Positions 15,731-25,854 are shown, numbered from the stretch's first letter. The stretch: 64,000 nt of DNA from Stagnihabitans sp038231395 (GCA_038231395.1 JBBRLL010000013.1:24836-88835), one strand, 5' to 3'. Notes: generated by a model not told the origin, from the letters alone. Numbers and translations are program-made.

Positions 15731-16591
15731 CTATTGAACACCAAGAAACGCTTTGACGGCTTTGTTGAAGGAATCGGGCTGTTGCCAGACAATAAAATGC
15801 GCGGCATCCGGCACGATGATCAGCTTTGCGCCGGCAATGCTGTCGACAATCTTCTGGGTATGTGCCGGAAAAATAAGATCATGATCGCCGACCATCACCA
15901 GCACCGGCACGGTGATCTTGCCAAGCTGATCGGTGATATGCGGCTCGGTTTCCCACATCTTGTTGATCGCGGCTGAAAAAGCCTCCCAGCGGTCAGGCGT
16001 GGGCGACAGGGACTTGTAGGTCTTTTCGTCGCGGTCGCTGGGCAGGCTGTAGGGCGGTTTGTCCAACACCGCAGCGTCGACGCCTTCGGGATCGGTGTTG
16101 GCAGCGTCCGAGACGATCTTGTCCACGTGATCGGCGTAGCTGATCCCCATGATCAGCGCGATGATCGCGCCATCGCTCCATCCCACCAGATCAGCCTTGG
16201 CGATGCCCAGTTGGTCCATGACGCCGACGGTGTCGCTTGCCATCGCCTCGTAGGTGATAGGCTTGCCATCCCAGCCGGACCGGCCGTGACCCCGCGACTC
16301 GATCAGCAAGACGCGGTTATGCGCGGCAAATGCCGGAACCTGATTGCCCCAGGCCAGCGCGCTGCCCAAACCACCGTGCAGGAAAATGATCCAGGGGCCA
16401 GATTTGCCATGGGTCTCGTAGTAAATCGGGGTTCCATTGACTTGCAACACGCCGCTGGTGTCGGCGGACAGCATGGGCGCAGGATCCGGCACGGTCTCCC
16501 AAACCGCCTGCGCCATGGCAGAAGTGGAGCCAAGGCCAATGGCCGCTGACACAGAAAGAAACGCCCCCACGCAAAGACCCCGAACGCGCAT
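15731..16591 (-). CDS. exported alpha/beta hydrolase
   Basis: 286 residues from the ATG at 16591; GGAAG and GGGAGG lie just upstream, and the product then starts with a clean signal peptide MRVRGLCVGAFLSVSAAIGLGSTSAMAQA. The hydrolase core shows the oxyanion strand IIFLHGGLGSALAW, nucleophile elbow GWSDGA (Ser near residue 140), acid in VLVMVGDHDLIF and His in VPDAAHFIVWQQPD. Substrate unknown; esterase, lactonase or haloperoxidase-like activity are all possible. Single gene; periplasmic location is expected. Confidence 0.82.
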   Translation of the reverse strand: MRVRGLCVGAFLSVSAAIGLGSTSAMAQAVWETVPDPAPMLSADTSGVLQVNGTPIYYETHGKSGPWIIFLHGGLGSALAWGNQVPAFAAHNRVLLIESRGHGRSGWDGKPITYEAMASDTVGVMDQLGIAKADLVGWSDGAIIALIMGISYADHVDKIVSDAANTDPEGVDAAVLDKPPYSLPSDRDEKTYKSLSPTPDRWEAFSAAINKMWETEPHITDQLGKITVPVLVMVGDHDLIFPAHTQKIVDSIAGAKLIIVPDAAHFIVWQQPDSFNKAVKAFLGVQ

Positions 16592-16881
16592 CTTCCATCC
16601 CTCCCACAACTTTGACCAGCAAGACAAAGGTGGTCCTTGGTTTTGGCCCGGTCAAGCTGATTTGTCAGGTTTACCGTGATCGCCGAATGCGGCTTGGACG
16701 GGATAAAAAGACCGGGACGGGCCAAGACCTGGCTTCGGCCCATTTCAAGACCCAGACCCATGCCTGTTTCAAGGCCTCAGCAGCGATCATCCCCCCGGCG
16801 GCAAAGGTGTGTCGCGTTACAAGTGGGCCTGAAATTCAGGGTGTCGGCCCTTTGCCCGTTGCGGGCTTTCTGATCATCGGC

Positions 16882-17700
16882 TCACAAACCGGCAAGGGCA
16901 GGATGAACCGAAGCAACGCCCTCGACCTTTACAGCGTCACTCATCATCGGCAGCGATATGATGACCAGTGCTGGATTGGCTATTTTCGCCCCATCTGCGG
17001 CGGCGGCCATGCCATGCAGGTGACACTTTAATTGCCGCTCTTTGATCGTGCTGACGTGGGTCAGGATGCACACCTCGGCCTGCGGTGAGACACCGCTGGA
17101 CAGAAGTTGCGCTTCAATCCGGGCCAGATGCTGCATCGCCATGTAAAGCACCAGTCTGGTCCCCGGCACCAGACTGGCCGACAGGTTTGCCACGGCGTCG
17201 CCCGTCATCATCGTCCCGGTCGCCAGAACCACCCGGTCGATCTGGCCGCGCGAGGTCAAAGGCATGCCAAGGCTGGCGGCGGCGGCGCTGGCGGCGGTAA
17301 TGCCCGGCACAATTTCAACCGGGATCCCGGCAGCGCGGGCGGCGGCAAGCTCTTCGGCAGCGCGGCCAAACAGCGACGGATCGCCGGATTTCAGCCGCAC
17401 CACACGTTGGCCTTGCAAGGCTGCAAAGGTGATGGCCGTGTCAATCCGGGCTTGAGTCCAGGCATGGGCACCGACCTCTTTGCCGACATAGACCCTAAGG
17501 GCGCGTGGGTTGGCGAGGGTCAGAACCTCTGGGTCGACCAGCCGGTCATAGTAGATCACATCCGCCGCGCGCAGCCGGTCCAGCGCGCGCAAGGTCAAAA
17601 GATCACGCGCGCCGGGGCCTGCGCCCACAAGGGCGATGCTGCCGGTGTTGGTGACGCTGGCAAAGGGAAGCAGCGCGTCGGGGTTGGCGTGCATGGTCAT
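16882..17700 (-). CDS. cobA: uroporphyrinogen-III C-methyltransferase
   Basis: 272 residues. SUMT motifs: IALVGAGPGARDLLTLRA, the YYDRLVDPEVL strand, VRLKSGDPSLFGRAAEE, and PGITAASAAAASLGMPLTSRG. It methylates uroporphyrinogen III at C2 and C7 using SAM, giving precorrin-2 for siroheme. The ATG overlaps the nasA stop by four bases, so it is the last gene of the nitrate operon, where siroheme is needed for NirB. The N-terminal 20 residues before GSIALVG are longer than usual and a second ATG exists at 17694. It lacks the CysG N-terminal dehydrogenase/ferrochelatase half. Confidence 0.93.
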   Translation of the reverse strand: MTMHANPDALLPFASVTNTGSIALVGAGPGARDLLTLRALDRLRAADVIYYDRLVDPEVLTLANPRALRVYVGKEVGAHAWTQARIDTAITFAALQGQRVVRLKSGDPSLFGRAAEELAAARAAGIPVEIVPGITAASAAAASLGMPLTSRGQIDRVVLATGTMMTGDAVANLSASLVPGTRLVLYMAMQHLARIEAQLLSSGVSPQAEVCILTHVSTIKERQLKCHLHGMAAAADGAKIANPALVIISLPMMSDAVKVEGVASVHPALAGL

Positions 17701-20300
17701 TCGGCGGCCTCCAGCAGGGGTGTAAGATGGCGGGTGATCAGGGATTTGATCTCGGGACGGCAGGAGCCGCAGTTGGTGCCTGCCCTTAGCGCGGCTCCGA
17801 TGGCCTCGACCGTCAGCAGGCCCCGCCCGGTGATGGCGCGGGTGATGGTGGTGCCCCCGACATTGAAGCAGGCGCAGATGATCGCGCCCTCGTCCGCCAT
17901 GCCCGCGCCGGGAAACCCCGCCAAAAGGCCGGCACTTGGGGGCTGGCCGATCTGAGCCGCCAGATGGCCGCGCGACACCGCCACCGGGTCACGCGCGACA
18001 AACAGGGCAGCCAGCACCCGCCCGTTTTCAACCAGCGCAAGGCGCGTGGTGCCGCGCTTGGGATCAACCGATTGGACAACCTCGGCGAGGGGCAGGTTGA
18101 ACCATTGGCGAGCCGTGGCTTGCCAGTCCGCCGGGGCTTCGCGCCCGGCGAGTTCGGCGCGCATCCCGGTGTCGGTCACCGCAAGCGCCCAATAGGCGCA
18201 ATCGGGGCGAAACGCCGTTGCAGCAACCGCATAGCCATACCAGCCCGCCGCAAAAGGGGTGATCGCAACCGGGGTGGCCTTGCTGTCAGGTTGACCAGAG
18301 ATCGGGTCCACCACCGGGGCAACCAAAGCATCAATCCGGCCGGTGGGCGCTGTTTCACCGGTCCAGTGCATCGGGGCAAACGGCTCTCCGCTCGCCACAC
18401 GGTCGGTGATCAACACCCGCAGAATGGCCTGACCTTGCGGGCTGGACACCAAGGCGAGGGTGGCCGGGGCAAGGCCCAGATCGGCGGCATCTTGAGGGTT
18501 GATCTCAAGAAACGGTTCGCCGATGTGGTTGCCAAGGCGCGCGGACAGGCCGGTGCGGGTCATGGTGTGCCACTGGTCGCGCACCCGCCCGGTGTTGAGG
18601 CGGAACGGGTGTTCGGGGTCGGCGTGCCGCTTGGCGGGCGTGATCGCCAGCATCCGCGCGCGGCCATCAAGATGATGGAACTGCCCGTCGCCAAAGAACC
18701 GCCCACCCTGTTTGGCCGGACCGTCGGGCCATAAGAACGGCTGCATCGCGGCATAAGCGCCACCTGCGCGGTGCGAGATGTCAAAATCGCTGCCCAAAGC
18801 CCCCGCTACGCCGGACAGGCGGGCATATTCGTCAAAGACCTCGGCAGAATTGGCCCAGTTGAACGCCTCGGCAAAGCCCATCCGCTGCGCCACTTGTGCG
18901 ATGATCTGCCAATCCGCCCGCGCTTGTCCGGGTGGAGCGCGAAACGCCCGCTGCCGGCTGATCCGGCGTTCGGAATTGGTGACGGTGCCATCCTTTTCGC
19001 CCCAACCTGCCGCTGGCAGCACGACATGGGCTAGCTTTGTGGTGTCAGTCTGCGCCATCATGTCCGACACCACCACAAAGTCACAGCCCTTGATCGCGGC
19101 GGCCACACGGGTCGCATCGGGCATGGTCACGGCGGGGTTGGTGTGGATGATCCACAGCGCCTTGATGTGTCCGGTGGCCACCGCTTGGAACATATCGACG
19201 GCCTTCAGACCCGGCGTGTCGGCCATCGTCGGCGCGGCCCAAAAGCCTTGAACGGCGGCGCGGTGGGTGGGGTTTTGAATCTCAAGATGGCAGGCCAGCA
19301 TGTTGGCCATGCCGCCGACCTCGCGCCCGCCCATCGCGTTGGGCTGGCCGGTGACAGAAAATGGCCCCATGCCGGGCCGCCCGATGCGACCGGTGGCAAG
19401 GTGACAGTTCAGGATGGCGTTGACCTTGTCGGTGCCGGTGGCCGACTGGTTGATGCCTTGCGAATAGACGGTCACGACCTTTTCAGTGCTGATCCACAGG
19501 TTCAGGAAAGCCGCCAGATCGGCGGAGGGCAGCCCGGTCGCCGCAGGGTCACTGGCGCGGGCAGCGGCCAGGGCAGCCTCTAACCCGGTCACATGGGTCA
19601 GGAAATCCCTGTTCAGGGCTCCATGTTCGGCAATCGCGGCCAGAAGCAGGTTGAACAGCACGGCATCGGCCCCCGAGGCCAAAGCCAGATGCAGATCGGC
19701 CAGATCACAGGTGGCAGTTCTGCGCGGGTCGATCACCACGACCTTCAGGCCGGGACGTGCCGCCTTGGCCGCCACAAGCCGCTGGTACAACACCGGATGG
19801 CACCAGGCGAGGTTTGATCCCACCAGCACCACCAGATCAGCCGCCTCAAAATCTTCATACAGGCCCGGCACGGTGTCCGACCCAAAGGCTCGCCTGTGCC
19901 CCGCCACGGAAGAAGCCATGCAAAGCCTTGAATTGGTGTCGATATTTGCTGATCCGATGTAGCCTTTCATCAGCTTGTTGGCGACATAGTAATCCTCGGT
20001 CAGCAACTGACCAGAGACATAAAACGCCACCGAATCCGGCCCATGTCTGGCAATCGTTTCAGCAAAACGACCCGCCACCAGATCAAGTGCCGCGTCCCAG
20101 CTTGCCTCGTCCCCGCCGATGCGCGGCGTCAAAAGCCGCCCCTCCATCCCGACAGTTTCGCCCAAAGCCGATCCTTTCGAACACAGCCGCCCGAAATTCG
20201 CCGGGTGGTCGGGGTCGCCCTTGACCTCAACTCCGGTGGGAGTCTGGCGCAGCAGAACCCCGCAGCCGACGCCGCAATAGGGGCAGGTGGACCGGATCAT
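17697..20300 (-). CDS. nasA: assimilatory nitrate reductase, catalytic subunit
   Basis: 867 residues. N-terminal [4Fe-4S] cysteines in CPYCGVGCGVLL and LCSKGSALGE, a bis-MGD molybdopterin oxidoreductase body (GSNLAWCHPVLYQR, QTDTTKLAHVVLPAAGWGEKDGT, SERRISRQR), a molybdopterin dinucleotide-binding domain near residue 560-660, and a C-terminal BFD-like [2Fe-2S] domain with CACFNVG and CGSCRPEIKSL. Reduces nitrate to nitrite in the cytoplasm. Both ends overlap neighbours (nirD and cobA) by ATGA. No separate diaphorase subunit is present, as in ferredoxin- or flavodoxin-type NasA enzymes carrying the extra cluster. Confidence 0.95.
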   Translation of the reverse strand: MIRSTCPYCGVGCGVLLRQTPTGVEVKGDPDHPANFGRLCSKGSALGETVGMEGRLLTPRIGGDEASWDAALDLVAGRFAETIARHGPDSVAFYVSGQLLTEDYYVANKLMKGYIGSANIDTNSRLCMASSVAGHRRAFGSDTVPGLYEDFEAADLVVLVGSNLAWCHPVLYQRLVAAKAARPGLKVVVIDPRRTATCDLADLHLALASGADAVLFNLLLAAIAEHGALNRDFLTHVTGLEAALAAARASDPAATGLPSADLAAFLNLWISTEKVVTVYSQGINQSATGTDKVNAILNCHLATGRIGRPGMGPFSVTGQPNAMGGREVGGMANMLACHLEIQNPTHRAAVQGFWAAPTMADTPGLKAVDMFQAVATGHIKALWIIHTNPAVTMPDATRVAAAIKGCDFVVVSDMMAQTDTTKLAHVVLPAAGWGEKDGTVTNSERRISRQRAFRAPPGQARADWQIIAQVAQRMGFAEAFNWANSAEVFDEYARLSGVAGALGSDFDISHRAGGAYAAMQPFLWPDGPAKQGGRFFGDGQFHHLDGRARMLAITPAKRHADPEHPFRLNTGRVRDQWHTMTRTGLSARLGNHIGEPFLEINPQDAADLGLAPATLALVSSPQGQAILRVLITDRVASGEPFAPMHWTGETAPTGRIDALVAPVVDPISGQPDSKATPVAITPFAAGWYGYAVAATAFRPDCAYWALAVTDTGMRAELAGREAPADWQATARQWFNLPLAEVVQSVDPKRGTTRLALVENGRVLAALFVARDPVAVSRGHLAAQIGQPPSAGLLAGFPGAGMADEGAIICACFNVGGTTITRAITGRGLLTVEAIGAALRAGTNCGSCRPEIKSLITRHLTPLLEAAE

Positions 20301-20662
20301 GCCGCACTTTTCCGCAACAGGCGGGTGGCATCCAACAGCAGCCTGCCGCCTTCAATCCGCACGGCATAGCTGCCAACCTGACCCACATCCGCGCCCTGCG
20401 CCTGACCGGTGGCCAGATCAAACACCCAGTTGTGCAAGGGGCAGGTGACGCGGGTGCCGTGCACGATGCCTTCCGAAAGCGGGCCACCTTTGTGGGGGCA
20501 GCGGTCGTCGATCGCAAAGACCTCGTCCGCCGCCGTGCGAAACACCGCAACACAGCCATACGCCGTTTTCACCAGCCGCGCGCCTTGGCGGGCGATGTCG
20601 GACAGCGCGCCGATGTCGATCATCAGCGGGCCAGTTTTGGGGCCAGAAATCGGGCCATTCAT
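20297..20662 (-). CDS. nirD: nitrite reductase small subunit (Rieske-like)
   Basis: 121 residues from the ATG at 20662, which overlaps the nirB stop (ATGA); the longer frame starts inside nirB. Rieske-type ligands are present: CPHKGG and CPLHNWVFDLATG. NirD partners NirB in NADH-dependent reduction of nitrite to ammonium in the cytoplasm. Unlike many enterobacterial NirD proteins, which lack the ligands, the two Cys-x-His pairs appear complete, so a [2Fe-2S] cluster is expected. Its stop overlaps the nasA start. Confidence 0.92.
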   Translation of the reverse strand: MNGPISGPKTGPLMIDIGALSDIARQGARLVKTAYGCVAVFRTAADEVFAIDDRCPHKGGPLSEGIVHGTRVTCPLHNWVFDLATGQAQGADVGQVGSYAVRIEGGRLLLDATRLLRKSAA

Positions 20663-23100
20663 TCTGCGGCCTCCAGCGACAGGTCGGCCATCGGCTGCCA
20701 TTCGGCGCGACGGTCCGGGCGGGCAAGTTCGGCCCAGGGATCGACCTGATAGATGGTCTGGCTTAGCATGAAGCGGTCATAGAGCGCGCGGCGGTTGGCC
20801 AGATCATCGACGACCTGCGCCTTGCACCAGTCCAGCCCGACCTTGGCGACCCATTTGTAGATGCGGTGCAGATAGCGGGCGTTTTCGCGGTAGGCCTGGA
20901 TGAAGGCGGTGATCACCTCCATCACCTCGGCCTCAGTCTCAACCTTGCACAGGAACTCGGTTTGCCGCACATCCATGCCAGCCGCCCCGGCCACCGAGAT
21001 TTCATAGCCGGAGTCCACGCAGACCACGCCGACATCCTTGCACGTCGCCTCTGCACAGTTGCGCGGGCAGCCCGAAACGCCCAGTTTCACCTTGGCGGGC
21101 GACCATGACCCCCAGAGGAGTTTCTCAAGCTTGATGCCCAAACCTGTGGAATCCTGCGTGCCAAACCGGCAAAACTCTGTCCCTACGCAGGTTTTGACGG
21201 TGCGCAGGCCTTTGGAGTAAGCGTGGCCCGACACCATGCCAGCGGCGTTCAGATCAGCCCACATGGCGGGCAGGTCCTGCTTTTTGACGCCCAAAAGGTC
21301 GATGCGCTGACCGCCCGTCACTTTGACCATTGGCACGTTGTACTTGTCCGCCGCATCGGCAATCGCGCGCAATTCCGCCGGCGTGGTAACCCCGCCCCAC
21401 ATGCGCGGCACGACGGAATAAGTGCCGTCTTTCTGGATGTTGGCATGGTTGCGTTCGTTCACAAAACGGCTTTGGCGGTCGTCGGTATACTCCAAGGGCC
21501 AATCCGACAGCAGGTAATAGTTCAGCGTCGGACGGCAGCTTGCGCAGCCGCCCACGGTCTTCCAGCCCAGGTCCTGCATCACCGCCGGAATGGATTTCAG
21601 CCCGATGGACTTGATCAGACGGCGCACATCCTCATGCGTATGGTCGGTGCATTTGCACATGGCCGGGTTGGCGTTGACGACAAAGCTGTCACCCAGCGTC
21701 AGCGCCATCACCTGTTCGACCAGCCCGGTGCAGGTGCCGCAGCTTGAACTTGCCTTGGTTTGGGCGCGCACCAGATCAAGCGTGTTGGCCCCGGCGACAA
21801 CCGCATCGACGATCTTGCCCTTGCAGACGCCGTTACAGCCACAGATTTCCGCGCTAGGCGGCAAGGCTGCAACGGCCGCCATAGGGTCCGCATGGGCACC
21901 CCCTTGGAAAGCCGGGCCAAAGATCAGGGTGTCGCGCATCGCTTCGATTGAAGTGCCGTCCTTGATCAACCCAAAGAACCAGGTGCCATCGGCGGTATCA
22001 CCGTACAGCACCGCGCCGATCAGCTTGTCGCCCTCGATCACCAGCCGCTTGTAAATACCCCGGCCCGGGTCGCGGAACACGATATCCTCACGCCCCGGCG
22101 CATCGGCAAAGTCGCCCGCGCTGAACAGATCGCAGCCGGTGACCTTCAGCTTGGTCGCGGTCTGAACCGGCCTGAAGGCTGCGGGTTCGGCCAGCAAGGT
22201 GGCGGCCACGATTTTCGCCTGGTCATAAAGCGGGGCCACAAGGCCGAACAGCTGCTTGTTGTGTTCGATACATTCGCCGACGGCCAGAATATCCGGGTCA
22301 GAGGTCACCATCTGGTCCGAAACGATAATCCCGCGGCCCACCTCCAGATGGGCGTCATTGGCCAGACGCACTTCAGGACGGATACCGACGGCCATGCAGA
22401 CCAGATCGGCACCGTAGATGGTGCCATCCTCCAAGGCCACGGCTTCGACCCTGTCGGTGCCCAGAATGGCCTTGGTCGCCCCCTTGCAATGGATCTTGAT
22501 GCCGCGCGCCTCCAACGCCTTTTGCAACAGGTAACCAGCGGCAGGGTCCAGTTGGCGTTCCATCAGGTGGCCCATGATGTGAATGACGGTCACTTCCATG
22601 CCGCGCAACTGCATTCCGGCGGCGGCCTCAAGCCCCAAAAGCCCGCCGCCGATCACCACGGCTTTGGCACCGGGCCTGGCAGCGGCGATCATCTTTTCGG
22701 TGTCGTCCAGATCGCGGTAGGTGCAAACGCCGGGCAGGTCTTTGCCCGCAACCGGAATGATGAACGGGGCCGATCCGGTCGCGATCAGCAGCTTGTCATA
22801 GGGCACACCGCCGGTGTTGGAATAGACCACCTTGTTGGTGCGGTCGATCCGCACAACGCTTTCGCCGAACCGGCAGTCGATGCTATGGGCAGCATACCAA
22901 TCCGCGTCATGTGTCACGATATCGCCGTAAGCCTTTTCGCCCGACAACACCGGCGACAGCATGATCCGGTTGTAATTGCCACGCGCTTCGGCGTTGAACA
23001 GGGTGACGTCAAACTGATCCGGCGCCGCGTCAAACAGATGCTCCAACACCCGGCCAGAGGCCATTCCCGCGCCGATAACCACCAATCTTTGCTTCATCAT
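20659..23100 (-). CDS. nirB: nitrite reductase large subunit
   Basis: 813 residues. Order: FAD/NADH oxidoreductase domain with VVIGAGMASGRVLEHL at the start and VIGGGLLGLEAAAGMQ near residue 150; BFD-type [2Fe-2S] domain with CGCNGVCKG and SSCGTCTGLV; and the siroheme/[4Fe-4S] domain with CVGTEFCRFG and CPRNCAEATC near residues 640-690. Reduces nitrite to ammonium with NADH. The first ATG overlaps the stop of the ATPase gene; a second ATG follows. Cotranscribed with nirD and nasA. Confidence 0.95.
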   Translation of the reverse strand: MMKQRLVVIGAGMASGRVLEHLFDAAPDQFDVTLFNAEARGNYNRIMLSPVLSGEKAYGDIVTHDADWYAAHSIDCRFGESVVRIDRTNKVVYSNTGGVPYDKLLIATGSAPFIIPVAGKDLPGVCTYRDLDDTEKMIAAARPGAKAVVIGGGLLGLEAAAGMQLRGMEVTVIHIMGHLMERQLDPAAGYLLQKALEARGIKIHCKGATKAILGTDRVEAVALEDGTIYGADLVCMAVGIRPEVRLANDAHLEVGRGIIVSDQMVTSDPDILAVGECIEHNKQLFGLVAPLYDQAKIVAATLLAEPAAFRPVQTATKLKVTGCDLFSAGDFADAPGREDIVFRDPGRGIYKRLVIEGDKLIGAVLYGDTADGTWFFGLIKDGTSIEAMRDTLIFGPAFQGGAHADPMAAVAALPPSAEICGCNGVCKGKIVDAVVAGANTLDLVRAQTKASSSCGTCTGLVEQVMALTLGDSFVVNANPAMCKCTDHTHEDVRRLIKSIGLKSIPAVMQDLGWKTVGGCASCRPTLNYYLLSDWPLEYTDDRQSRFVNERNHANIQKDGTYSVVPRMWGGVTTPAELRAIADAADKYNVPMVKVTGGQRIDLLGVKKQDLPAMWADLNAAGMVSGHAYSKGLRTVKTCVGTEFCRFGTQDSTGLGIKLEKLLWGSWSPAKVKLGVSGCPRNCAEATCKDVGVVCVDSGYEISVAGAAGMDVRQTEFLCKVETEAEVMEVITAFIQAYRENARYLHRIYKWVAKVGLDWCKAQVVDDLANRRALYDRFMLSQTIYQVDPWAELARPDRRAEWQPMADLSLEAAE

Positions 23101-24752
23101 GCCGCGTCCTTCTTGTGGCCGTGTTCATATTCTTTGAGGAACCCAAGCACGTCCTGCCGGTAACGGTAGTAATCGGGATGCTCCAGCAAGGCCTTGCGGC
23201 TGCGCGGGCGCGGCAGATCAACGTTCAGGATTTTGCCGATGGTCGCCTGAGGCCCGTTGGTCATCATGACCACGCGGTCGGCCAACAGGATCGCTTCGTC
23301 CACGTCATGTGTCACGCAGACGGCGGTGACTTTGGTGCGCGACCACACCTCCATCAACACGTCCTGCAACTCCCAGCGGGTCAGGCTGTCCAGCATCCCG
23401 AACGGCTCATCCAGCAGCAAAAGCTTGGGCGACAGCGCGAAGGCCCGCGCAATACCGACACGCTGGCGCATCCCGTTTGACATCTGCGCGGCGGACCGGT
23501 CCATCGCATCGCCAAGGCCGACACGTTCCAAATAGTATTCCACGACCTCTTGCCGCTCGGCCTGCGACGCCTTGGGATAAACCTTGTCCACCCCGATGGC
23601 GACATTCTCTTTGGCGGTCAGCCAAGGGAACAGGTTGGGCGACTGGAACACCACAGCGCGTTCGGGATCGGCCCCCTCGATATGCCAGTTGTCCAGCTTG
23701 ATGGCACCCTTGGAGATGTCGTTCAAACCGGCCGTCATCGTCAGCACGGTGGACTTGCCGCAGCCCGAATGGCCGATGAGGCTGATGAATTCGCCCTTCT
23801 TCACGGTCAGGTTGAAATCCTGCACCACGGTCAGCGGGCCTTTGGGTGTGGCATAGACCTTGTGCAGCTGCGAATACTGCAAGTACCTGTGATCGTTGAA
23901 GGATTTAGAAGCGTCCTTCAGCGCTGACGGCAGCGCATGGCGCGGCGTGACATCCGGCAGGTAGCGGGTGTCGCCCGATTTGGTGCGAATGCCGATGTCC
24001 ATCAGATAGCCGGTCACCTTGGCGCGCAAGTCCTTGAACACCGGGTTATCGTTCATCGCAGCCCGTTCGCGTGGGCGCGGCAAAGCCACCTGAAATTCCG
24101 CCCCCAAAGCGCCATCAGGCGTCAGCGTGATGATCCGGTCGGCCAGAACCAAAGCCTCATCCACGTCATTGGTGATCAGCACGACGGTTTTTTGGGCGGC
24201 GTTCCAGATCGCCTCTATCTCGTCCGCCAGATTGGCACGGGTCAGGGCATCCAGCGCCGACAGCGGTTCATCCATCAACAGAACCTTGGGTTCCATCGCC
24301 AATGCCCGGGCGACGGCAACCCGCTGGCGCATCCCGCCGGACAGTTCGGCAGGGCGGCGGTCAACCGCGTGGCCAAGACCTACCATCGCGATATACTTGG
24401 CGACCAGCGTTGAGCGTTCGGCCTTGGCCAGACCCTTGTGAACCGCATCAACCGCCAGTGCCACATTGCCCGCCACGGTCAGCCACGGCATCAGGGCGTA
24501 AGACTGAAACACCACCCCACGCTCCGGCCCCGGCCCGGTCACTTTGGCCCCGTCAAACAACACATCACCAGCGTCGGGCAGACTTAGACCCGCCATCAGG
24601 TTGACCAGCGTGGTCTTGCCGGTGCCGGAAAAGCCCAGGATCGCCAGAAACTCACCGTCCTGCACGGTCAGGCTGATCCCGCGCAACACCTCGCGCCGGG
24701 CAGCACCTTCACCAAAGCCTTTGGACACATTCACCAATTTCAGAATGCTCAT
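23097..24752 (-). CDS. nitrate ABC transporter, two fused ATPase domains
   Basis: 551 residues containing two complete ABC ATPase domains. Domain 1 has GFSGTGKTTLV, LSGGMRQRVAVARAL and LLMDEPLSALD; domain 2, from about residue 290, has GHSGCGKSTVL, MSNGMRQRVGIARAF and LLLDEPFGMLD. A charged linker joins them. In cyanobacteria the two ATPases of the nitrate transporter are separate proteins (NrtC, NrtD); here they are one chain. No NrtC-like solute-binding domain is attached. It lies between nrtB and nirB with a four-base gap and a four-base overlap. It energises nitrate/nitrite uptake. Confidence 0.9.
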   Translation of the reverse strand: MSILKLVNVSKGFGEGAARREVLRGISLTVQDGEFLAILGFSGTGKTTLVNLMAGLSLPDAGDVLFDGAKVTGPGPERGVVFQSYALMPWLTVAGNVALAVDAVHKGLAKAERSTLVAKYIAMVGLGHAVDRRPAELSGGMRQRVAVARALAMEPKVLLMDEPLSALDALTRANLADEIEAIWNAAQKTVVLITNDVDEALVLADRIITLTPDGALGAEFQVALPRPRERAAMNDNPVFKDLRAKVTGYLMDIGIRTKSGDTRYLPDVTPRHALPSALKDASKSFNDHRYLQYSQLHKVYATPKGPLTVVQDFNLTVKKGEFISLIGHSGCGKSTVLTMTAGLNDISKGAIKLDNWHIEGADPERAVVFQSPNLFPWLTAKENVAIGVDKVYPKASQAERQEVVEYYLERVGLGDAMDRSAAQMSNGMRQRVGIARAFALSPKLLLLDEPFGMLDSLTRWELQDVLMEVWSRTKVTAVCVTHDVDEAILLADRVVMMTNGPQATIGKILNVDLPRPRSRKALLEHPDYYRYRQDVLGFLKEYEHGHKKDAA

Positions 24753-24755
24753 GGC

Positions 24756-25844
24756 TTACCTGTTCGCGCTGAAGGTGAAAGCCTGCTGCAACGCGAACAT
24801 GACGCGGTCCAGCAGAAAGCCGATCAGACCGATGGTCAGCACTGCCACCATGATCCGGGCAAGGCTGTCAGACGATCCGTTCTGAAACTCGTCCCACACA
24901 AACTTGCCAAGGCCGGGGTTTTGCGCCAGCATTTCGGCGGCAATCAACACCATCCAACCCACGCCCAACGACAGCCGCAGCCCGGTGAAGATCAACGGCA
25001 GGGCCGAGGGCAGCACCAGCCGGGTGATCTTGGTCCATGTGCTTAGCTTCAGCACCTTGGACACGTTGACCAGATCCTTGTCGATGCTGGCCACCCCGAG
25101 GGAGGTGTTGATCAGCGTCGGCCACAGCGAACACAAGGTCACCGTCACGGCGGAGATCACAAAGCTTTTGGGCAAACCCCCACTGCCGGTGGACAAGGCG
25201 GTGACCACCATCGTCACGATGGGCAGCCATGCCAGCGGCGACACCGGCTTGAAAATCTGCACCAAAGGGTTGATGGCGGCATTGGCGGTTGGCGACAGGC
25301 CCGCCAGTATCCCCAACGGCACCGCCACCAATGTCGCCAGCACAAACCCGGTGAACACCGTCTCAATCGAGGTCAGAATCTGGCGGTAATAGGTCGGCTT
25401 GCCGGTGTAGACGTGGTTTTTCACCTCATCCGGCTTGCCCGCCGCAACCAGACTTGCGTTCTTGGCGCTCTGGTCGGCGTAAAACGCATCGCGCTTAACG
25501 CCCTCATCGACCGCGGACTGGTGCAAAACCTCAACCTGCGCCCAGACCGCTGCCGGGCCGGGAATGGCCCCAAGCGAGGTCTGGACCATCGGCGCCAGTG
25601 TCGCCCACAGCGCCAGAAAGGCCACGATGGACAGGACCGGCACCACCGCCAGCCGCCACAACGCGCGAAGCTGGGTGCGCGGGTCGTCTTCGGTCATCAG
25701 CCGCCACAGGGGAGTGACCCAAGCCAGCCCCAAAACGGCAAACCACGGGTCGGCAGCGGCAATCATGTTGCGGACGCGGTGAAGCAGGATGGCGCGGGCC
25801 ACAGGGCACTCTTCGGGCAGGTCGGCGGGATCAACGGCTGACAT
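24756..25844 (-). CDS. nrtB: nitrate ABC transporter permease
   Basis: 362 residues, membrane protein. A hydrophilic N-terminal part of about 60 residues precedes the first helix (VVPVLSIVAFLALWATLAP). The EAA loop reads VASIDKDLVNVSKVLKLSTWTKITRLVLPSALPLIFTGLRL, typical of nitrate/taurine permeases. An insert of about 50 residues (VLHQSAVDEGVKRDAFYADQ) between helices 1 and 2 matches alphaproteobacterial NrtB. It starts 10 bases after the nrtA stop and ends 3 bases before the ATPase gene. Confidence 0.92.
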   Translation of the reverse strand: MSAVDPADLPEECPVARAILLHRVRNMIAAADPWFAVLGLAWVTPLWRLMTEDDPRTQLRALWRLAVVPVLSIVAFLALWATLAPMVQTSLGAIPGPAAVWAQVEVLHQSAVDEGVKRDAFYADQSAKNASLVAAGKPDEVKNHVYTGKPTYYRQILTSIETVFTGFVLATLVAVPLGILAGLSPTANAAINPLVQIFKPVSPLAWLPIVTMVVTALSTGSGGLPKSFVISAVTVTLCSLWPTLINTSLGVASIDKDLVNVSKVLKLSTWTKITRLVLPSALPLIFTGLRLSLGVGWMVLIAAEMLAQNPGLGKFVWDEFQNGSSDSLARIMVAVLTIGLIGFLLDRVMFALQQAFTFSANR

Positions 25845-25854
25845 CGTATGCTCC

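Noticed and set aside
18300..19600. Long open frames on the plus strand opposite nasA and nirB
   Set aside because: Antisense shadows of high-GC coding sequence; no motifs or ribosome-binding sites.
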